Below the pieces are notes generated by a model. The model was not told the DNA's origin. It did not search any database and saw only the letters and a program-made list of their open reading frames with translations. The translations under genes were made by a program, and so were the position numbers. 64,000 bases of DNA from Olsenella sp. SW781 (GTDB lineage: Bacteria > Actinomycetota > Coriobacteriia > Coriobacteriales > Atopobiaceae): contig NZ_SJOU01000015.1 of assembly GCF_012027725.1 (NCBI RefSeq), forward strand, positions 1-64,000. The letters run 5' to 3'. Each line of letters starts with the position of its first letter. Position 1 is the stretch's first letter. Shown here piece by piece: positions 1 through 7,992 of this stretch.

Positions 1-33
1 CGCTGTAGGCACGCGGAAGCGGAGATTTCCGCA

Positions 34-150
34 CATCCCGGTTTACGCGTGCAAAAGGTGAAACCTTCGGATGCGTAGCTTGGGATCTCGCGTCAGAATC
101 AACCAGAATCCCGGCTTGCGCGTCCTTCTCGGCACGCGTAAACCGGGATG
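34..150. repeat. Nested inverted repeat, family A copy 1
   Basis: The outer arms CATCCCGGTTTACGCGTGC (34-52) and its exact reverse complement (132-150) enclose imperfect inner arms: GATGCGTAGCTTGGGAT at 70-86 and a related inverted copy near 107-122. A near copy of the abundant word (CCTTCTCGGC) lies between the right inner and outer arms. The right half aligns with the element at 20998-21045, and the left half with 45205-45259. There is no coding sequence in 1-238. Confidence 0.85.
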
Positions 151-238
151 TCTGAAAAACCATGGCTGCGCGTGATGGCGCGTGTGCCAAATGTGCCAAA
201 TAAACCTGACGCCAGTGGCATGCCACGCGGCGGCGCGC

Positions 239-1105
239 CTAGACTCCCTGGACCGCCATGCCCACGAGGGTGGGGCCGGTGTGGACGAGCAGGTCGGCGG
301 AGATGCCGCAGCTCACAAACTCGACGATCTCCGCCACGGCGCCCACGCGCTCGCGCACGCGCGCCACGAGCTCGCCGCGCAGCGCGGGGTCGAACGTGCA
401 GACCGCAATGCGCACGCGGCCCCACCGCGTGGCGTTCTCAGCGAGCAGCTTGACCTGCGTGTCGAGCGCGCGCTGCCAGCCGCGGGCCTTCTTGGCGATG
501 ACGTACTTGCCCTCGCGCTCGTCGCACATGAGGACGGGCTTGATGTTGAGGACGGACCCCACGCGGTAGACGGCCTCGCTGATGCGGCCGCCCTTGCGCA
601 GGAAGTCGAGCTTCTGGACGGAGAAGTACACGCGCGTGCGCTCGGAGAGCGCGCCCAGCACGCTGCCGATCCTGTCGAGCGGCATGCCGGCCTCGACCTG
701 CCGCACGGCCTCCATGACGATGAGGCCCGCGGCGACGCCGATGCTCTTGGTGTCCACCACCACGACGGGGAAGTCCTCCATCTGGCGCGCGACCATGTTC
801 ATGGTCTCGTTGGTGGCGGAGAGCCCCGAGGAGATGGTCACCACGACGGCGCCGACATACCCGTCGCGCCGCGCCTGCTCGAAGGTGTCGCGGATCTTCA
901 TGGGCGAGGGGAGCGAGGTCGAGGGGATCTCCTCGTCAAAGCGGCGGACCACGTCCTCCGTGGTGATGTCGACGCCGTTCTCGTAGCTCGACCCGTCGGA
1001 GTAGTTGATGCGCAGCGGTATGACGCGCACGTCGTGGGCGGCCACGAAGTCGGCCGGCGTGTCGGTCCCGGAGTCGGTGATGACGGCGATGCGCTGCTCG
1101 TTCAT
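239..1105 (-). CDS. DegV family fatty-acid-binding protein
   Basis: This 288-aa protein has the DegV fold signature: an N-terminal ITDSGTDTP strand-loop and a conserved SGLSATNETMN stretch in mid-protein that contacts bound fatty acid in family members. DegV/FakB proteins present fatty acids to a FakA kinase for use in phospholipids. No fakA is visible nearby, so the partner must lie elsewhere. The ATG start follows a strong GGGGGAG site at 4-6 nt spacing. The gene is divergent from the DUF1836 gene across a 122-bp region. The family call is secure; the ligand is inferred from the family. Confidence 0.9.
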   Translation of the reverse strand: MNEQRIAVITDSGTDTPADFVAAHDVRVIPLRINYSDGSSYENGVDITTEDVVRRFDEEIPSTSLPSPMKIRDTFEQARRDGYVGAVVVTISSGLSATNETMNMVARQMEDFPVVVVDTKSIGVAAGLIVMEAVRQVEAGMPLDRIGSVLGALSERTRVYFSVQKLDFLRKGGRISEAVYRVGSVLNIKPVLMCDEREGKYVIAKKARGWQRALDTQVKLLAENATRWGRVRIAVCTFDPALRGELVARVRERVGAVAEIVEFVSCGISADLLVHTGPTLVGMAVQGV

Positions 1106-1227
1106 GGTTTCTCCCCCTGATGCGTGACGAGGTCCCCGCTGGCCGGTATGATGCTAGCTAGACTATATCCCTTTCACATGGTCTTGAATACTAGATTATC
1201 TGTTTACGAGAAAAACAAAGGAGTGCC

Positions 1228-1824
1228 ATGGGCGAGAAGAACCGTGAGCTCCGCGCCGCGTCGGCAAGCGAGGACGACCTCAGGTCTCTCGGGGAGCGGA
1301 TGCGCTCCGTGCACATCTCGCGCATCCGCGAGATGCCGCGCATCGAGCTCTACCTCGACCAGCTGCTCACGCTCGTCTCGCAGGAGCTCGAGTTCATGCA
1401 GGTCCCGGGCGAGACCCTCGTCACGGGCTCCATGGTCAACAACTACGTCAAGCAGGGCGTGATCCCCGCGCCGCGCAAGAAGCGCTACACGCGCCGGCAC
1501 GTGGCGTCGCTGCTCTTCGTGTGCGCCCTGAAGCGCGTGTTCTCCATCTCGCAGGTGAGCCAGCTCGCCGCCCTCATCTGGTCCTCCGAGCTCGACCTCG
1601 AGGCGCTCTACGACAGCTCGTGCGCGGCGCTCGAGGCGGCGCTCGCGCGGCGCTTCTCGCCTGGCGGCGAGCAGGCCTGCCAGGAGGGCGCGCTCGTTCT
1701 TCTCGACAAGGACGGACGCCCGGCCGAGACGGGGCTCGCGTGGCTGCTCCAGGCCGCCATGGATGCCCTGGCGGACAAGGTCGCGGTGGAGCAGGTGCTC
1801 CTCCTCGGCGAGCGGGGGGCGTGA
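1228..1824 (+). CDS. DUF1836 family MerR-like regulator
   Basis: This 198-aa protein contains the DUF1836 pattern: a segment around residues 70-95 (TGSMVNNYVKQGVIPAPRKK) resembling a MerR winged helix, followed by a helical domain. Proteins of this kind are presumed DNA-binding regulators with unknown targets. The start is an ATG 4 nt after AAAGGAG. The gene ends 3 nt before nhaA, so the two are probably cotranscribed. The first codons (Met-Gly-Glu-Lys-Asn) are encoded by the window's abundant word GGCGAGAAGAAC (1231-1242). Confidence 0.8.
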   Translation: MGEKNRELRAASASEDDLRSLGERMRSVHISRIREMPRIELYLDQLLTLVSQELEFMQVPGETLVTGSMVNNYVKQGVIPAPRKKRYTRRHVASLLFVCALKRVFSISQVSQLAALIWSSELDLEALYDSSCAALEAALARRFSPGGEQACQEGALVLLDKDGRPAETGLAWLLQAAMDALADKVAVEQVLLLGERGA

Positions 1825-1827
1825 GGC

Positions 1828-3231
1828 ATGGCCAAGAGCATCTACGGCGAGCCTGCCGTCGTGCGCCGCCTCGAGCGGCGCGGCGCGCTCGCCACGGTGA
1901 CCGGGAACGGCACCGTCGCCGCGGGCGTCATGGTGGCCGCGGCCCTCCTTGCGCTCGTGATCGCCAACACCCCGCTCTACGAGGGCGTGGAGTGGGTGCT
2001 CGCGCTGCCGCTCGAGGTGGGCGCGGGCCCGTTCGAGGTCTCGCTCACCGTCGAGGCCTTCGTGAACGACTTCCTCATGGCGGTCTTCTTCCTGCTCGTG
2101 GGCATCGAGCTCAAGTACGAGACCACGGTGGGGCAGCTCCGCCGCCCGCGCCAGGCCATCCTCCCCATGCTCGCGGCGGTGGGCGGCGTCACCGCGCCCG
2201 CCCTCATCTACCTCGCCGTCAACGCCGGCCAGCCCACCGCGAGCGGATGGGCGGTCCCCATCGCCACCGACATCGCCTTTGCGCTCGGCGTGGTGTCGCT
2301 CCTCGGCGACCGCATCTCACCCGAGGCCAAGGTCTTCTTCCAGACGCTCGCCATCGCCGATGACATCCTCGCCATCGTCGTCATCGCCCTCTTCTACGGG
2401 CAGGTGCCGGACCTCGGCTGGTGCGCCGCCTCGCTCGTGGCCGTCCTGGGCCTCGTGGCGCTCAACCGGGCGCGGGTCTACTCGGTGGCCCCGTACGTGG
2501 CGGTGGGCCTCGTGCTCTGGGCGTGCATGTTCAACTCGGGCGTCCATGCCACGCTCGCGGGCGTCATCCTCGCCTTCGCGCTGCCGAGCCGCTCGGACGT
2601 GCGCCTCCCCGAGCTCTCCGACTGGCTCGCGCACCGGGCCCACGACCTCGATGACGCCTACGACGACGAGCACCACGTCCTCGGCCAGCACGACTTCACC
2701 GAGGGCGCCTGGCGCGTGGAGCGCGTCATGCACCACGTGACCCCGCCGCTGCAGCGCATGGAGCGCTACGTGTCCGTCTTCGTGAACTTCCTCGTGCTGC
2801 CGCTCTTCGCCTTCGTGAACGCGGAGCTGCACCTCGTGGGGGAGAACTTCGGCGCCATCCTCTCCAACCCGGCGGCGCTCGGCACCTATCTCGGCGCCGT
2901 CGTCGGCAAGCCCGTGGGCATCATCCTCGTGACCGTCCTGCTCGTGCGCCTCGGCTTCTCGCGGCTGCCGCGCGGGATGGACTGGGGCCAGGTCGTGGCC
3001 GTGGGCATCCTCGGCGGCGTGGGCTTCACCATGTCCATCCTCATCTCCGGCCTGGCCTTCGCGGACCCGGCCGACGCCGTCGCGGCCAAGTGCGCCATCC
3101 TGCTGGGCTCGGTGACCTCCGCCCTTCTCGGCTACGCCTTCGTGCGGCTGGCCGTTCGCGGGCGCGGCGGCGGGCATGGGCGGAAGTCTCGCCCTCGCGG
3201 GGCAAACCGTCCGGGGCAAGGGGTATCCTAG
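1828..3231 (+). CDS. nhaA: Na+/H+ antiporter NhaA
   Basis: This 467-aa integral membrane protein has about 11-12 hydrophobic segments. It carries the NhaA hallmarks: ATDIAFALG with Asp148, and the paired ion-binding aspartates in the ADD motif (Asp178, Asp179), matching D133 and D163/D164 of the E. coli protein. It exchanges cytoplasmic Na+ for protons and so controls sodium and pH balance. It is longer than E. coli NhaA (388 aa) because of a hydrophilic, Asp/His-rich loop around residues 265-305 and a basic C-terminal tail. It begins 3 nt after the DUF1836 gene, which could regulate it. Confidence 0.95.
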   Translation: MAKSIYGEPAVVRRLERRGALATVTGNGTVAAGVMVAAALLALVIANTPLYEGVEWVLALPLEVGAGPFEVSLTVEAFVNDFLMAVFFLLVGIELKYETTVGQLRRPRQAILPMLAAVGGVTAPALIYLAVNAGQPTASGWAVPIATDIAFALGVVSLLGDRISPEAKVFFQTLAIADDILAIVVIALFYGQVPDLGWCAASLVAVLGLVALNRARVYSVAPYVAVGLVLWACMFNSGVHATLAGVILAFALPSRSDVRLPELSDWLAHRAHDLDDAYDDEHHVLGQHDFTEGAWRVERVMHHVTPPLQRMERYVSVFVNFLVLPLFAFVNAELHLVGENFGAILSNPAALGTYLGAVVGKPVGIILVTVLLVRLGFSRLPRGMDWGQVVAVGILGGVGFTMSILISGLAFADPADAVAAKCAILLGSVTSALLGYAFVRLAVRGRGGGHGRKSRPRGANRPGQGVS

Positions 3232-3268
3232 GGTGCATGCGCACGCTCGCACCCGTTAGGAGTCTCGC

Positions 3269-3907
3269 ATGAACGGTTTCAAGCGCCTCTGCATGGTCCT
3301 CTTCACGCTGGCGAACCTCTTCGTCCTGGCGGCCCTCGCGCTCACGTGGTACGGCCCGTGGACGGCGGAGGCGTCGGCGCTGCTCAACCTCGAGCCGTAT
3401 TCCATCGCCATCTTGGCGTGCCTCGCCGTGAGCGCCTTCGGCCTCGTGGTCCTTCTCGTCCGCGCGCTCGTGGTCCGCAAGGTCCGCACGATCGAGGTGG
3501 CCTCCGTCGACGGCGGCGTCATCTCCGTCACGCGCGACGCCATCGCCGCCCAGGCCTCCCACATCGTGGAGGCCGACGGCACGTGCTCGGCGGCGCGCGT
3601 CATCGTTGACGCCAGGGCCCGCGGTCACGTGCGCGTCCACGTGCGCGTGCTCCCGCACGAGAGTGTGGACGTGGTCGCCAAGGGCGCCGAGCTGCACGAG
3701 GACCTCCTGCACGGGCTCGCCAAGGTCTGCGGCGACAAGGTCGAGGACGTGAGCCTGGAGTTCGTGGAGCCCGAGTCGGTCACGGTCTCGCTGGCGGAGG
3801 TCGACGAGCCCGTCGACGACGGTGGCCTCGCGCCGGCCGAGCCCGACTCCACGAGTGAGATCACGGTGTCGATGGGCGCCGCGCGCGAGTCCGAGAGGGA
3901 GGCGTAG
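3269..3907 (+). CDS. amaP: Alkaline shock response membrane anchor AmaP
   Basis: This 212-aa protein has two N-terminal transmembrane helices (about residues 5-28 and 44-68). A cytoplasmic domain follows with the AmaP/Asp23-like sequence (VASVDGGVISVTRDAIAAQ and later VRVHVRVLP). AmaP anchors Asp23 to the membrane in Gram-positive bacteria. The ATG is preceded by AGGAG. The next two genes encode a DUF2273 protein and Asp23, which is the usual order for this set, and the spacing is 5 nt. The C-terminal 30 residues are acidic and poorly conserved. Confidence 0.88.
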   Translation: MNGFKRLCMVLFTLANLFVLAALALTWYGPWTAEASALLNLEPYSIAILACLAVSAFGLVVLLVRALVVRKVRTIEVASVDGGVISVTRDAIAAQASHIVEADGTCSAARVIVDARARGHVRVHVRVLPHESVDVVAKGAELHEDLLHGLAKVCGDKVEDVSLEFVEPESVTVSLAEVDEPVDDGGLAPAEPDSTSEITVSMGAARESEREA

Positions 3908-3912
3908 GAGCC

Positions 3913-4281
3913 ATGGCAGACGAGAGGGGCGCCAAGCCCAGGGTGGAGTTCAAGGTGGAGCTCGAGGACGCGGGCGAGAAGGACGCGGGGCAGCGGCCGT
4001 CCGCCGACGTCCCCGACGACGGGGCCGCCTCCGGCGAGCCCGCGCGCGACGGCCTGGGCTGCGTGTGCGACTGGGTGCGCCGCACCTTCCCGGGCGGCGA
4101 GGGAGCCTTCTGGGGCGGCGTCGTGGGCCTCGTGGCGGCCATCGCCTTCCTGGTCCTGGGCGTCTGGTACACCGCGGTCATCGCCGCCTTCGTGCTCGTG
4201 GGCGTGGCCGTCGGCCAGGCCGTTGACGGGGACCCCAAGATCTGGAACCTCATCCGCAGCCTCTTCTCACGCAACCAGTGA
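3913..4281 (+). CDS. DUF2273-like small membrane protein
   Basis: This 122-aa protein has an acidic, Pro/Gly-rich N-terminal half. A DUF2273-like C-terminal half follows, with two closely spaced hydrophobic segments (about residues 67-98) and a short basic tail. Such proteins lie between amaP and asp23 in Gram-positive envelope-stress operons; their function is unknown. The ATG is preceded by GGAG at 3902-3909 overlapping the amaP stop region. The long hydrophilic N-terminus is unusual for the family. Confidence 0.7.
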   Translation: MADERGAKPRVEFKVELEDAGEKDAGQRPSADVPDDGAASGEPARDGLGCVCDWVRRTFPGGEGAFWGGVVGLVAAIAFLVLGVWYTAVIAAFVLVGVAVGQAVDGDPKIWNLIRSLFSRNQ

Positions 4282-4340
4282 CGGGCATAACGAGTAGTGC
4301 AGACGCGGGCGGCGCGCCGCCCCGGCAGCGAGGAGCAGAC

Positions 4341-4931
4341 ATGAGCAAGCCGAGCAGCATCAGGACCAACGAGCCGGTCGCCGAGCCGGAGCCCGAGGTC
4401 GTCGAGGAGACGGCGGTCGAGGAGGCCGTCGAGGAGGGGCCGGAGCCCGCTGAGGACGCCCTCGCCGAGCTTCCCGAGGAGGGCCAGGACATCGACCTCT
4501 CCACGGAGGGTGACGAGGACACGGACTCCGAGGACTCCCTCACCTTCTCAAACGGCGTCATCGAGAAGATCGTGGCCATCGCGATGCGCGAGGTCCCGGG
4601 CGTCGTGGGCATGAAGGGCAGCTGGTTCAACCGCGTGCAGGACGCCTTTGGCGCGAGCGACTCCACGAAGGGCGTCACCGTCGAGGTCACGCCCGAGAGC
4701 GCCGTGCGCGTGAACATCTCCGTGCTCATCGAGTACGGCGCGTACGCACCGCAGGTCTTCGAGGACGTCAAGCGCGCCGTGGTCAAGCAGGTCACGGGCA
4801 TGACGGGACTCGAGGTGGCCGGCGTCAACCTGCGCATCGAGGACGTGCTCACGCCCGAGGAGATCGAGCAGCGCAGCCGCCGCGCAGCCCCCGCAAAGAA
4901 GGACGAGAAGGACGAGGAGCCGGAGGAGTAG
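4341..4931 (+). CDS. Asp23/Gls24 family envelope stress protein
   Basis: This 196-aa protein has a strongly acidic, disordered N-terminal 65 residues. The Asp23/Gls24 domain follows: FSNGVIEKIVAIAMREVPGV, then GVTVEV and VINVSVLIEYG-type strands, and DVKRAVVKQVTGMTGLEV. It is expected to form a cytoplasmic, membrane-associated assembly anchored by AmaP. I chose the ATG at 4341, which follows GAGGAG at good spacing. The reading frame is open back to 4278, but that stretch is Arg/Pro-rich and has no ribosome binding site. It is the last gene of the set, followed by a terminator. Confidence 0.9.
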   Translation: MSKPSSIRTNEPVAEPEPEVVEETAVEEAVEEGPEPAEDALAELPEEGQDIDLSTEGDEDTDSEDSLTFSNGVIEKIVAIAMREVPGVVGMKGSWFNRVQDAFGASDSTKGVTVEVTPESAVRVNISVLIEYGAYAPQVFEDVKRAVVKQVTGMTGLEVAGVNLRIEDVLTPEEIEQRSRRAAPAKKDEKDEEPEE

Positions 4932-4955
4932 CGACTCCGCTCAGTCACCCGTTTC

Positions 4956-4991
4956 GGCCGCGCGGTCCTTCTTGCCGCGCGGCCTTTCTTT
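4956..4991 (+). terminator. Rho-independent terminator after asp23
   Basis: A perfect 10-bp GC stem (GGCCGCGCGG, 4956-4965, with CCGCGCGGCC, 4975-4984) is followed by TTTCTTT. It lies 25 nt past the stop codon of the Asp23 gene. Confidence 0.85.
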
Positions 4992-5086
4992 GCCGCGACC
5001 CGGCTTTTTCTTCCTCTCCGCGCCCCCTCTCGCCTCCGCCGTCTCCTGCCTCTGCCGCCCCTGCGCCCGCTCCTGCCGCCCCACCG

Positions 5087-5211
5087 CTTAGGTGAGCAAA
5101 TTAGTTGAACCATCTCTGCTCACCTAAGAGAGGTGGCTTCCTGCGACCTGTGAAAACGTTACTCACCTAAGAAAACCATGCAAGATAGTTCAACTTTTGT
5201 GCTCACCTAAG
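5087..5211. repeat. Compound inverted repeat with CTTAGGTGAGCA arms
   Basis: CTTAGGTGAGCA (5087-5098) is repeated inverted at 5117-5128, at 5162-5171 (partial) and at 5200-5211. A second nested pair (AGTTGAAC at 5103-5110, GTTCAACT at 5188-5195) makes the whole 125 bp self-complementary. It is AT-richer than its surroundings and sits in the 400-bp gap 4932-5332, which otherwise holds only the asp23 terminator and GC-rich low-complexity DNA. A GGCGAGAAG word follows at 5220. Confidence 0.85.
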
Positions 5212-5332
5212 CGACGGGCGGCGAGAAGGGGGCGCTGCGGGGCGAGGCAGGCGGCAAGGCAGGGGCGACGCGAGGCTGGGGGCGCGAGGGGGACGAGGGC
5301 GGCGATGAGGACAGAAGGGGACCGCCCCGGGA

Positions 5333-6316
5333 TCAGCGAACCTCGTGCGGCGTCTCGACGCCTGCGGCGAAGGCGAGCAGCGCCTCGACGTTGCTGCGGA
5401 CCATGCCCTCCACGTCCTCGGCGGTGTAGAACGCCATGTGCGGGGTCACGATGGCGTTGGGCAGCGCCATGAGCGCGGCGCGGTCCCGGTTGGGGAGGGC
5501 GTCGCGGCTGCGGTCAAGGTAGTAGAGGCCGGCCTCGTGCTCGATGGTGTCGAGCGCCGCCCCGCCTATCCGCTCGGACTCGAGCGCTTCGACGAGCGCG
5601 GCCGTGTCAACGAGGCTGCCGCGCGCGGCATTCACGAGCACGGCGTCCGTCTTCATGAGCGCGAGCTCCTCGGCGCCGATCATGTGGTGGTTCTCGGGCA
5701 GGCCCGGCGCGTGGAGCGTCACCACGTCAGAGGAGGCGAGAAGTTCGGGCAGGCTCGTGTAGGTGGCGAGGTCCGCGAGCTCGGCGCGCGGGAACGGGTC
5801 GTACGCGAGCACGCGGCAACCGAAGCCCCTGAGCTCGCGCACCACGCAGGAGCCGATGGCGCCCGTCCCCACCACGCCCACGGTACAGCTGGAGAGCGCC
5901 CGACCGAGCTTGCCCTCGAGGGTGAAGTCCTGCGCCGCGGCGTGGCGGCAGACGAGCTTGAGCTTGCGCAGCGCCATGAGCATCAGCATGATGGCGTAGT
6001 CCGCCACGCCCTCGGGCGGGTAGGACGCGTGCCCCACGCGGATGCCCAGCTCGCGCGCCGCGGCAAGGTCGATGTGCTCATAGCCGATCGACCGCGTGGC
6101 GAGTCCGCGGACGCCAAGCTCGCGGTAGGCCGCGAGGAGCTCGCGCGACATGGGGTTGGTGATGATGCAGATGCCGTCCGCGCCGGCCGCGAGGCCCGCG
6201 TTCTCCAGCGTGGGGTAGTCGGCCGTCCAGCCGAAGTCAAAGCCCAGCTCGCGGCTCAGCGCCTCGAGGCAGGGCAGCTCGTCGTAGGGGCGCAGGGCGT
6301 AGGCGAAGATTCTCAT
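5333..6316 (-). CDS. D-isomer-specific 2-hydroxyacid dehydrogenase (D-lactate dehydrogenase/VanH-like)
   Basis: This 327-aa NAD-dependent dehydrogenase has the Rossmann motif GVVGTGAIGS near residue 150. Its catalytic residues are in NAARGSLVDT (Arg), DTIEHEAG (Glu) and TPHMAFYT (His). The GYEHIDLAAARELGIRVG and YPPEGVADYAI segments are typical of the D-lactate dehydrogenase/VanH branch. It probably reduces pyruvate to D-lactate in fermentation. VanH-like use in cell-wall synthesis is unlikely because no vanA/vanX is nearby. It stands alone, divergent from the next gene. Confidence 0.88.
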   Translation of the reverse strand: MRIFAYALRPYDELPCLEALSRELGFDFGWTADYPTLENAGLAAGADGICIITNPMSRELLAAYRELGVRGLATRSIGYEHIDLAAARELGIRVGHASYPPEGVADYAIMLMLMALRKLKLVCRHAAAQDFTLEGKLGRALSSCTVGVVGTGAIGSCVVRELRGFGCRVLAYDPFPRAELADLATYTSLPELLASSDVVTLHAPGLPENHHMIGAEELALMKTDAVLVNAARGSLVDTAALVEALESERIGGAALDTIEHEAGLYYLDRSRDALPNRDRAALMALPNAIVTPHMAFYTAEDVEGMVRSNVEALLAFAAGVETPHEVR

Positions 6317-6394
6317 GGGGCCTCCCGTGGTCGGATGGCCCTATGCTAGCGGTTCCGCTGCTAGAATTGGCGAGACTTCGACGGAGGGGGAGAC

Positions 6395-6847
6395 ATGACG
6401 GACAGCGTGAGCATCGAGGCGGTGGAGGCCGCGGCGCGCGCCAACAACACGCCCGGCCCGGACCACATGAACTGCGGCGAGTCCGTGATCGCGGCGCTCT
6501 GGGACGCCTTCGAGCCCGACTTCCCGCGCTCGGTCGTGGCGATGGGCGCCGGCATGGGGGCGGGCATCGGCGGGTCGGGGTGCATCTGCGGCGCGCTTGC
6601 CGGCGCCGTGGCGTTTCTCGGCCTCATGGTGGGGACCAAGGAGCGCGCCAAGCCGCTCGCGGCCGAGCTGCACGACGCCTTCCGCGACGGCACCGCCAAG
6701 CACGTGACCTGCTGCCGCGTGCTCACGCGCGGGATGGACTGGTGGGGCGAGGAGCGCGTCTCCCAGTGCCAGTACCACTGCTCGCTCGCGGCCGGCGCCG
6801 CGGCGCGGATCCTCTGCCGCGAGCTCGGCGTCCGCGCGGAGGACTAG
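6395..6847 (+). CDS. C_GCAxxG_C_C family protein
   Basis: This 150-aa protein matches the cysteine-spaced C_GCAxxG_C_C family. Conserved pieces are NCGESV near residue 27, the glycine-rich GSGCICGALAGAV segment near 58-72, then HVTCCRVLT and QCQYHCS. The pattern suggests a metal or redox site, and no activity is established. The ATG follows GGAGGGGGAG. It is monocistronic, and its stop codon abuts the stop of the convergent gene. Confidence 0.82.
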   Translation: MTDSVSIEAVEAAARANNTPGPDHMNCGESVIAALWDAFEPDFPRSVVAMGAGMGAGIGGSGCICGALAGAVAFLGLMVGTKERAKPLAAELHDAFRDGTAKHVTCCRVLTRGMDWWGEERVSQCQYHCSLAAGAAARILCRELGVRAED

Positions 6848-7444
6848 CTAGGGGAGGGCCTGCCAGAGCGAGGCCGCGGCTATGACGAGCGCCGCAGCGA
6901 GGCAGCACGCGTCCACGATGCCGCCCGTGTGGCAGAGGCGCGCGCTGAAGCCGTGCCTGGACGGCCAGAAGAGGCGCAGGCCGCGGTAGGTGAGCGCGTC
7001 GAGCGCGAGGTGCGTGGCAAAACCGAGCGCCACGTACGGCGCGAGCGGCGGACAGACGAGCCACGTCGCCGCCGCAAATCCTACGAGCGCGGGCAGCGAG
7101 TGCGAGAAGGACCGGTGCGCCGAGAGCCGCGCCGCGCAGGCCAGGGCGACGAGCCCGACCGCGCCAAGTGAGAGCGGGCCGACGCCGTGTGTCACCGCCT
7201 CCCGCGCGAGCGATGCGCCGTTCGCAGCATCGAAGACCAGTGCGCCCGCGAGCAGCGCCGCAGCGCCGGCGCGCGTGAGCCGCTCTCGCCAGGGGTGAGC
7301 CGTGTCGCGGACGTCCAGATCCGGCAGGACGGCACCGACCGCGCCCCCGGCGGCCGCGACCGCGAGGCCGGTGAGGCCCGCCGCCGGCCCCGCCGCGAGC
7401 AGCGCCGCCGCGACGCCCACCGCGAGGTGCGTCCTTCCCGTCAC
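6848..7444 (-). CDS. YdjM-like membrane-bound metal-dependent hydrolase
   Basis: This 198-aa protein has four to five hydrophobic segments. It carries the YdjM/DUF457 histidine motifs: TGRTHLAVG at the N-terminus, the LPDLD motif near residue 40, HRSFSHSLPAL, and ATHLALDALT. These residues are thought to bind a metal in a membrane-embedded hydrolase; the substrate is unknown. The start is a GTG after GGAGGG. The gene converges on and abuts the C_GCAxxG_C_C gene, and its start faces the thiamine riboswitch promoter. Confidence 0.85.
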   Translation of the reverse strand: MTGRTHLAVGVAAALLAAGPAAGLTGLAVAAAGGAVGAVLPDLDVRDTAHPWRERLTRAGAAALLAGALVFDAANGASLAREAVTHGVGPLSLGAVGLVALACAARLSAHRSFSHSLPALVGFAAATWLVCPPLAPYVALGFATHLALDALTYRGLRLFWPSRHGFSARLCHTGGIVDACCLAAALVIAAASLWQALP

Positions 7445-7473
7445 GTGCCCTCCGTCCTTCTCGCCTGCGCGCG

Positions 7474-7482
7474 TGCTACACT
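7474..7482 (+). promoter_or_regulatory. Extended -10 promoter of the thiamine operon
   Basis: TGCTACACT fits an extended -10 element (TGnTAnnnT). It is placed so that transcription would begin just upstream of the TPP aptamer at about 7489. Confidence 0.55.
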
Positions 7483-7488
7483 ACCTTA

Positions 7489-7646
7489 CGACAACGGGGG
7501 GCTGGCGCATGCCGGCTGAGATTGGGCCCAGGATTGCGGCCCTGACCCAGGAACCTGATCCGGGTAATGCCGGCGTAGGGAAGAGCTTCGCGCGCAACGA
7601 GGCACCTACGGGAGACGGGGTGCCCTGGGGCACCCGGAAGGGAGGG
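7489..7646 (+). promoter_or_regulatory. TPP (THI-element) riboswitch with expression platform
   Basis: The aptamer (about 7489-7585) has the conserved THI box pieces in order: CTGAGA at 7516-7521, ACCTGATC at 7553-7560, and the GGGTAATGCCGGCGTAGGGA block at 7562-7581. Downstream are two mutually exclusive hairpins. GGCACC (7601-7606) can pair with GGTGCC (7619-7624), or GGGTGCC (7618-7624) can pair with GGCACCC (7629-7635). The second hairpin abuts the ribosome binding site (about 7636-7646). There is no U-tract, so translational control of the downstream GTG start is more likely than termination. Confidence 0.93.
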
Positions 7647-7649
7647 CGC

Positions 7650-7991
7650 GTGAACTGCTCGGTTGCGATTCAGTTCCTGCCCATGGACGCCACCACGGAC
7701 GACGCCACGTGCGACGCGGTGGATGCCGTCATCGCCTACATCGACTCGACGGGGGTGGACTACTTCGTCGGCCCCTTTGAGACGGCGATCGAGGGCGACT
7801 ACGAGACCTGCATGGAGATCCTCAAGAACTGCCAGCTCGTGGGTGCCAAGGCGGGGTGCAGGCACATGATGTGCTACGCCAAGATCAACTACCGTCCCGA
7901 CGGCGACGTCATGTCCACCGACCGCAAGATCGGCAAGTACCACCCCGGCGACCCGGAGTTTGCCCCCAAGGCCGAGGACGCGGCGGCCTAG
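7650..7991 (+). CDS. Thiamine-binding protein, MTH1187/YkoF-like (PF01910)
   Basis: This is a 113-aa single-domain protein of the MTH1187 type: VAIQFLPM, then a pair of ferredoxin-like repeats including YFVGPFETAIEGDYETCMEI. Family members bind thiamine or related pyrimidines in the cytoplasm. The frame is open upstream through the riboswitch. The GTG at 7650 follows GGAAGGGAGGG and lies after the aptamer, so it is the true start. It is the first gene of a riboswitch-controlled operon with an ABC importer. Confidence 0.88.
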   Translation: MNCSVAIQFLPMDATTDDATCDAVDAVIAYIDSTGVDYFVGPFETAIEGDYETCMEILKNCQLVGAKAGCRHMMCYAKINYRPDGDVMSTDRKIGKYHPGDPEFAPKAEDAAA

Positions 7992-7992
7992 C

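Noticed and set aside
4278-4340. Upstream start for the Asp23 protein
   Set aside because: The extra 21 residues lack a ribosome site, while the ATG at 4341 has GAGGAG at good spacing.
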